Source of the DNA: Candidatus Azophilus lithoversatilis
Lineage (GTDB): Bacteria; Pseudomonadota; Gammaproteobacteria; Pseudomonadales; Azotimanducaceae
Direction of reading: 5' to 3'
Length of the DNA stretch: 64,000 nt
Assembly (NCBI GenBank): GCA_028278675.1
Contig: JAQAJJ010000001.1
Coordinates: 62,001-126,000, forward strand
Positions 61,398 to 64,000 of the stretch are shown here, one piece after another. The notes under the pieces were generated by a model. That model did not search any database. It was not told where the DNA came from and saw only the letters and a list, made by a program, of their open reading frames with translations. Made by a program: the position numbers and the translations under genes. Numbering within the stretch: position 1 is the first letter of the stretch; the number at the start of each line of letters is the position of its first letter.

Positions 61398-61888
61398 GCG
61401 CGTTGTCCGTTGCCGCGGGCGATTATTACTTCGCCTACGGCAGCAACATGAATCCGGCGCGGGTGAGCGAACGTGGGCTGCGATTCACGGCGGTTCGCGG
61501 CGCTTGGGTGGAAAACCTGCGGCTGGTGTTCGACAAGGTGTCGCGCCTGCATCCGAATGCCGCCCACGCCAACGTCGTCTATGCGCGAGGCGAGCGGGTG
61601 GAAGGCGTTCTCTACCGGCTGGCGAGCGCCGATGAAATTCTGAAGATGGACCCGTTCGAGCGCGCACCTTGGAATTACGGGAGGGATGCGGTGCAGGTGC
61701 GCGCCGGGGACGATGTCCTCTGGGCTTGGACCTATTTCGCCAATCGCGCCGTGCGCCGTGAAGGATTGAATCCTCCAGCCGAGTACCTCGCCCACATGCT
61801 GGCGGGCCGCGACCATCTCTCGGCGGACTACTTCGAACGGCTGGCGCGCACGCCGGTTGCGGACCCCGCCAAGCCGCACGGTGGCTGA
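61376..61888 (+). CDS. Gamma-glutamylcyclotransferase family protein
   Basis: YYFAYGSNMNPARVSERGL; VEGVLYRLASAD. Confidence 0.88.
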   Translation: MDQERRLSALSVAAGDYYFAYGSNMNPARVSERGLRFTAVRGAWVENLRLVFDKVSRLHPNAAHANVVYARGERVEGVLYRLASADEILKMDPFERAPWNYGRDAVQVRAGDDVLWAWTYFANRAVRREGLNPPAEYLAHMLAGRDHLSADYFERLARTPVADPAKPHGG

Positions 61889-62972
61889 GCGCCTCGATTG
61901 TCTGGTCGTCGGGGCGGGCGCGGTGGGGCTTGCTGTGGCTCGCGAGCTGGCGCGGAAAGGCCGCGAAGTGGTGGTGGCTGAGCGCGCCGAAGTGATCGGC
62001 GGGGAGAGCAGTTCGCGCAACTCCGAGGTCATTCACGCTGGCATTTACTACCCCCAGGGTTCGCTCAAGGCGCATCTGTGCGTGGCGGGCAAGGCGCTGC
62101 TTTACGACTACTGCGCCTCCCGTCAGGTCGCCCATCGGCGCTGCGGCAAGATCATCGTTGCCAGCAGCGAAGCTCAGCTTGAGACGCTCGCAGGCTACTG
62201 CGCCTCGGCCTTGGCCAATGGCGTCGGAGCGCTTGAGTGGTTGGATGAGAACGCTGTGCGCGAACTGGAGCCGGAGGTCGCGGCGCTGGCCGGCGTGCAT
62301 TCGCCTTCGACCGGCATCATCGACTCCCACGGCTTCATGCAGAGCCTGTTGGGGGAGTTGGAGAGCCTGGGCGGAGCGCTGGCGCTGAACGCGGAGGTCA
62401 CCCGAATTCAACGCAACGGCCGCCGCTTGCGGGTCACCGCTGAAGGCTACGATCTGGATGTCCGCTGGGTGGTCAACAGCGCCGGTCTCGAGGCGCCTAT
62501 CGTCGCCCGGATGCTGACGCCGGATGCGCCTGCGGCCCACTACGCCCGAGGCCGCTACTACGCCTACAGCGGCCCCTCACCCTTCCACCGCCTAGTGTAT
62601 CCAGTGGCGGAGCCCGGCGGATTGGGCGTCCACGTCACTCTGGACCTCGGCGGTCAAGCCCGCTTCGGTCCGGACGTGTGCTGGATTGACCGCATTGACT
62701 ACAGCTTTGACGACAGCCAGCGGGAGGCCTTCATCGACGCCATCCGCCGCTACTATCCGGCCTTGAATGAGTCGAGGCTGCACCCAGGCTACACGGGCAT
62801 TCGCCCGAAGATCACCGCGCCCGGCACACCGGCGGCGGACTTCCGAATCGATGGCCCGGCCAAGCACGGTGTGCCGGGGCTGGTCAACCTGCTCGGCATC
62901 GAGTCGCCGGGGCTGACGGCAAGCCTGGCCATTGCCCAGGCCGTTGCTGCGATTGTCGAAGCGCAGTCCTAG
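61881..62972 (+). CDS. FAD-dependent oxidoreductase, L-2-hydroxyglutarate oxidase-like
   Basis: CLVVGAGAVGLAVARELARKGREVVVAERAEVIGGESSSRNSEVIHAGIYYPQGSLKAHLCV; PGYTGIRPKI. Confidence 0.92.
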   Translation: MAERLDCLVVGAGAVGLAVARELARKGREVVVAERAEVIGGESSSRNSEVIHAGIYYPQGSLKAHLCVAGKALLYDYCASRQVAHRRCGKIIVASSEAQLETLAGYCASALANGVGALEWLDENAVRELEPEVAALAGVHSPSTGIIDSHGFMQSLLGELESLGGALALNAEVTRIQRNGRRLRVTAEGYDLDVRWVVNSAGLEAPIVARMLTPDAPAAHYARGRYYAYSGPSPFHRLVYPVAEPGGLGVHVTLDLGGQARFGPDVCWIDRIDYSFDDSQREAFIDAIRRYYPALNESRLHPGYTGIRPKITAPGTPAADFRIDGPAKHGVPGLVNLLGIESPGLTASLAIAQAVAAIVEAQS

Positions 62973-62992
62973 GCTTGAGGCCGCTGGCCTAC

Positions 62993-64000
62993 TTACTGCC
63001 GGTAGTGGCTCAGGAAGTGCGCCAAACGCCCGATGGCCTCGCGCAGTTCATCCACATGGGGCAGAAAGACGATGCGGAAGTGATCGGGCTTTGGCCAGTT
63101 GAAGCCAGTGCCTTGGACGACCAAGAGCTTTTCCTGCTGCAGCAGATCGAGCGCGAAGCGCTCGTCGTCCGTGATGTTGAATCGCTCCGAGGCCAGCCGA
63201 GGGAAGAAGTAGAGCCCCCCTTGGGGCTTGACGCAGGAGAGCCCTTCGATTTCGTTCAAAAGCCGCCAACCGAGTTCCCGTTGTTCGAACAACCGGCCGC
63301 CGGGCTGCACCAGCTCGGTGATGGATTGGTAGCCGCCCAAGGCCGTCTGCACGGCATGTTGGGTGGGCACATTGGCGCACAGGCGCATCGACGCCAACAT
63401 GTTCAAGCCTTCGATGTAGTCGCCGGCGCGGTGCTTGGCGCCGCTGACCACCAGCCAGCCAGTGCGAAAGCCCGCGGCCCGGTAGGACTTCGACAGGCCG
63501 CTGAAGGTCAGCACCAATAGATCGTCGGCCAAGGTGGAGACGGGCACGTACTCGGCGTCCCCATAGATGACCTTGTCGTAGATCTCGTCCGCCATGAGCA
63601 CGAGGTCGTGGCGCTGGGCGATGGCCACCAACCCCTCCAGCGTTTCACGGCTGTACACGGCACCGGTTGGGTTGTTCGGGTTGATGATGACCAGCGCCTT
63701 GGTGCGCGGGGTGATCCTGGCCTCAAGGTCGGCCAGGTTCGGTGCCCAGCCGTCGTCCTCGTTGCACAGATAGTGGACCGGTGCTGCGTCACAGAGGTTC
63801 ACCGCCGCGGTCCAGAGCGGATAGTCGGGCGCCGGGATGAGCACTTCATCGCCGATTTCGAGCAGCCCCTGCAAGGCCAGCATGAGCAGCTCCGAGACGC
63901 CGTTGCCGATGATGACGTCATCTACCTCCACCCCGCTGACGCCCAACTGCTGGGTGTATTGCATGACGGCCTTGCGCGCCGAGTAGAGGCCCTTGGAGTC
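62993..64000 (-). CDS. Class I/II aminotransferase (AlaA-like), truncated by the window end
   Basis: VIINPNNPTGAVYSRETLEGLV; TFSGLSKSYRAAGFRTGW; reading frame stays open to the window edge. Confidence 0.92.
   Translation of the reverse strand, partial: DSKGLYSARKAVMQYTQQLGVSGVEVDDVIIGNGVSELLMLALQGLLEIGDEVLIPAPDYPLWTAAVNLCDAAPVHYLCNEDDGWAPNLADLEARITPRTKALVIINPNNPTGAVYSRETLEGLVAIAQRHDLVLMADEIYDKVIYGDAEYVPVSTLADDLLVLTFSGLSKSYRAAGFRTGWLVVSGAKHRAGDYIEGLNMLASMRLCANVPTQHAVQTALGGYQSITELVQPGGRLFEQRELGWRLLNEIEGLSCVKPQGGLYFFPRLASERFNITDDERFALDLLQQEKLLVVQGTGFNWPKPDHFRIVFLPHVDELREAIGRLAHFLSHYRQ

Overview
This 64 kb high-GC window looks like a gammaproteobacterial chromosome, judged from gene content and synteny. 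The first two thirds is dense housekeeping DNA: lpxA-fabZ-lpxD-ompH, guaB-guaA-tadA-purL, leuA, a CorC-like transporter plus a CcsA/YpjD-like protein, ffh, rpsP-rimM-trmD-rplS, xerD, fmdB-like, aspS-yebC-ruvCAB, tolQRAB-pal-cpoB, queE-queC and a tRNA-Lys(UUU). From about 40 kb onward there is an accessory CoA-ester/flavin metabolism region: desaturase, NhaC, two CaiB/BaiF CoA-transferases, enoyl-CoA hydratase, two LLM oxidoreductases, tandem DsbA/HCCA-isomerase-like proteins, an HMG-CoA-synthase-like protein, an M19 dipeptidase and others. Several decayed gene fragments are interspersed in it. The most interesting observations are: (1) two paralogous small exported proteins, each joined by an ATGA overlap to its own CaiB/BaiF CoA-transferase; (2) a leucine-rich, apparently leaderless leader peptide with competing hairpins upstream of leuA; (3) a composite repeat array upstream of ffh that shares a motif with the 5' flank of a RAYT-like transposase gene; (4) a triplicated hairpin repeat with a distal inverted copy beside a truncated SDR gene; (5) a Nif11-like small protein and a TonB-receptor fossil. 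All calls come from reading the sequence and translations; no database searches were run.
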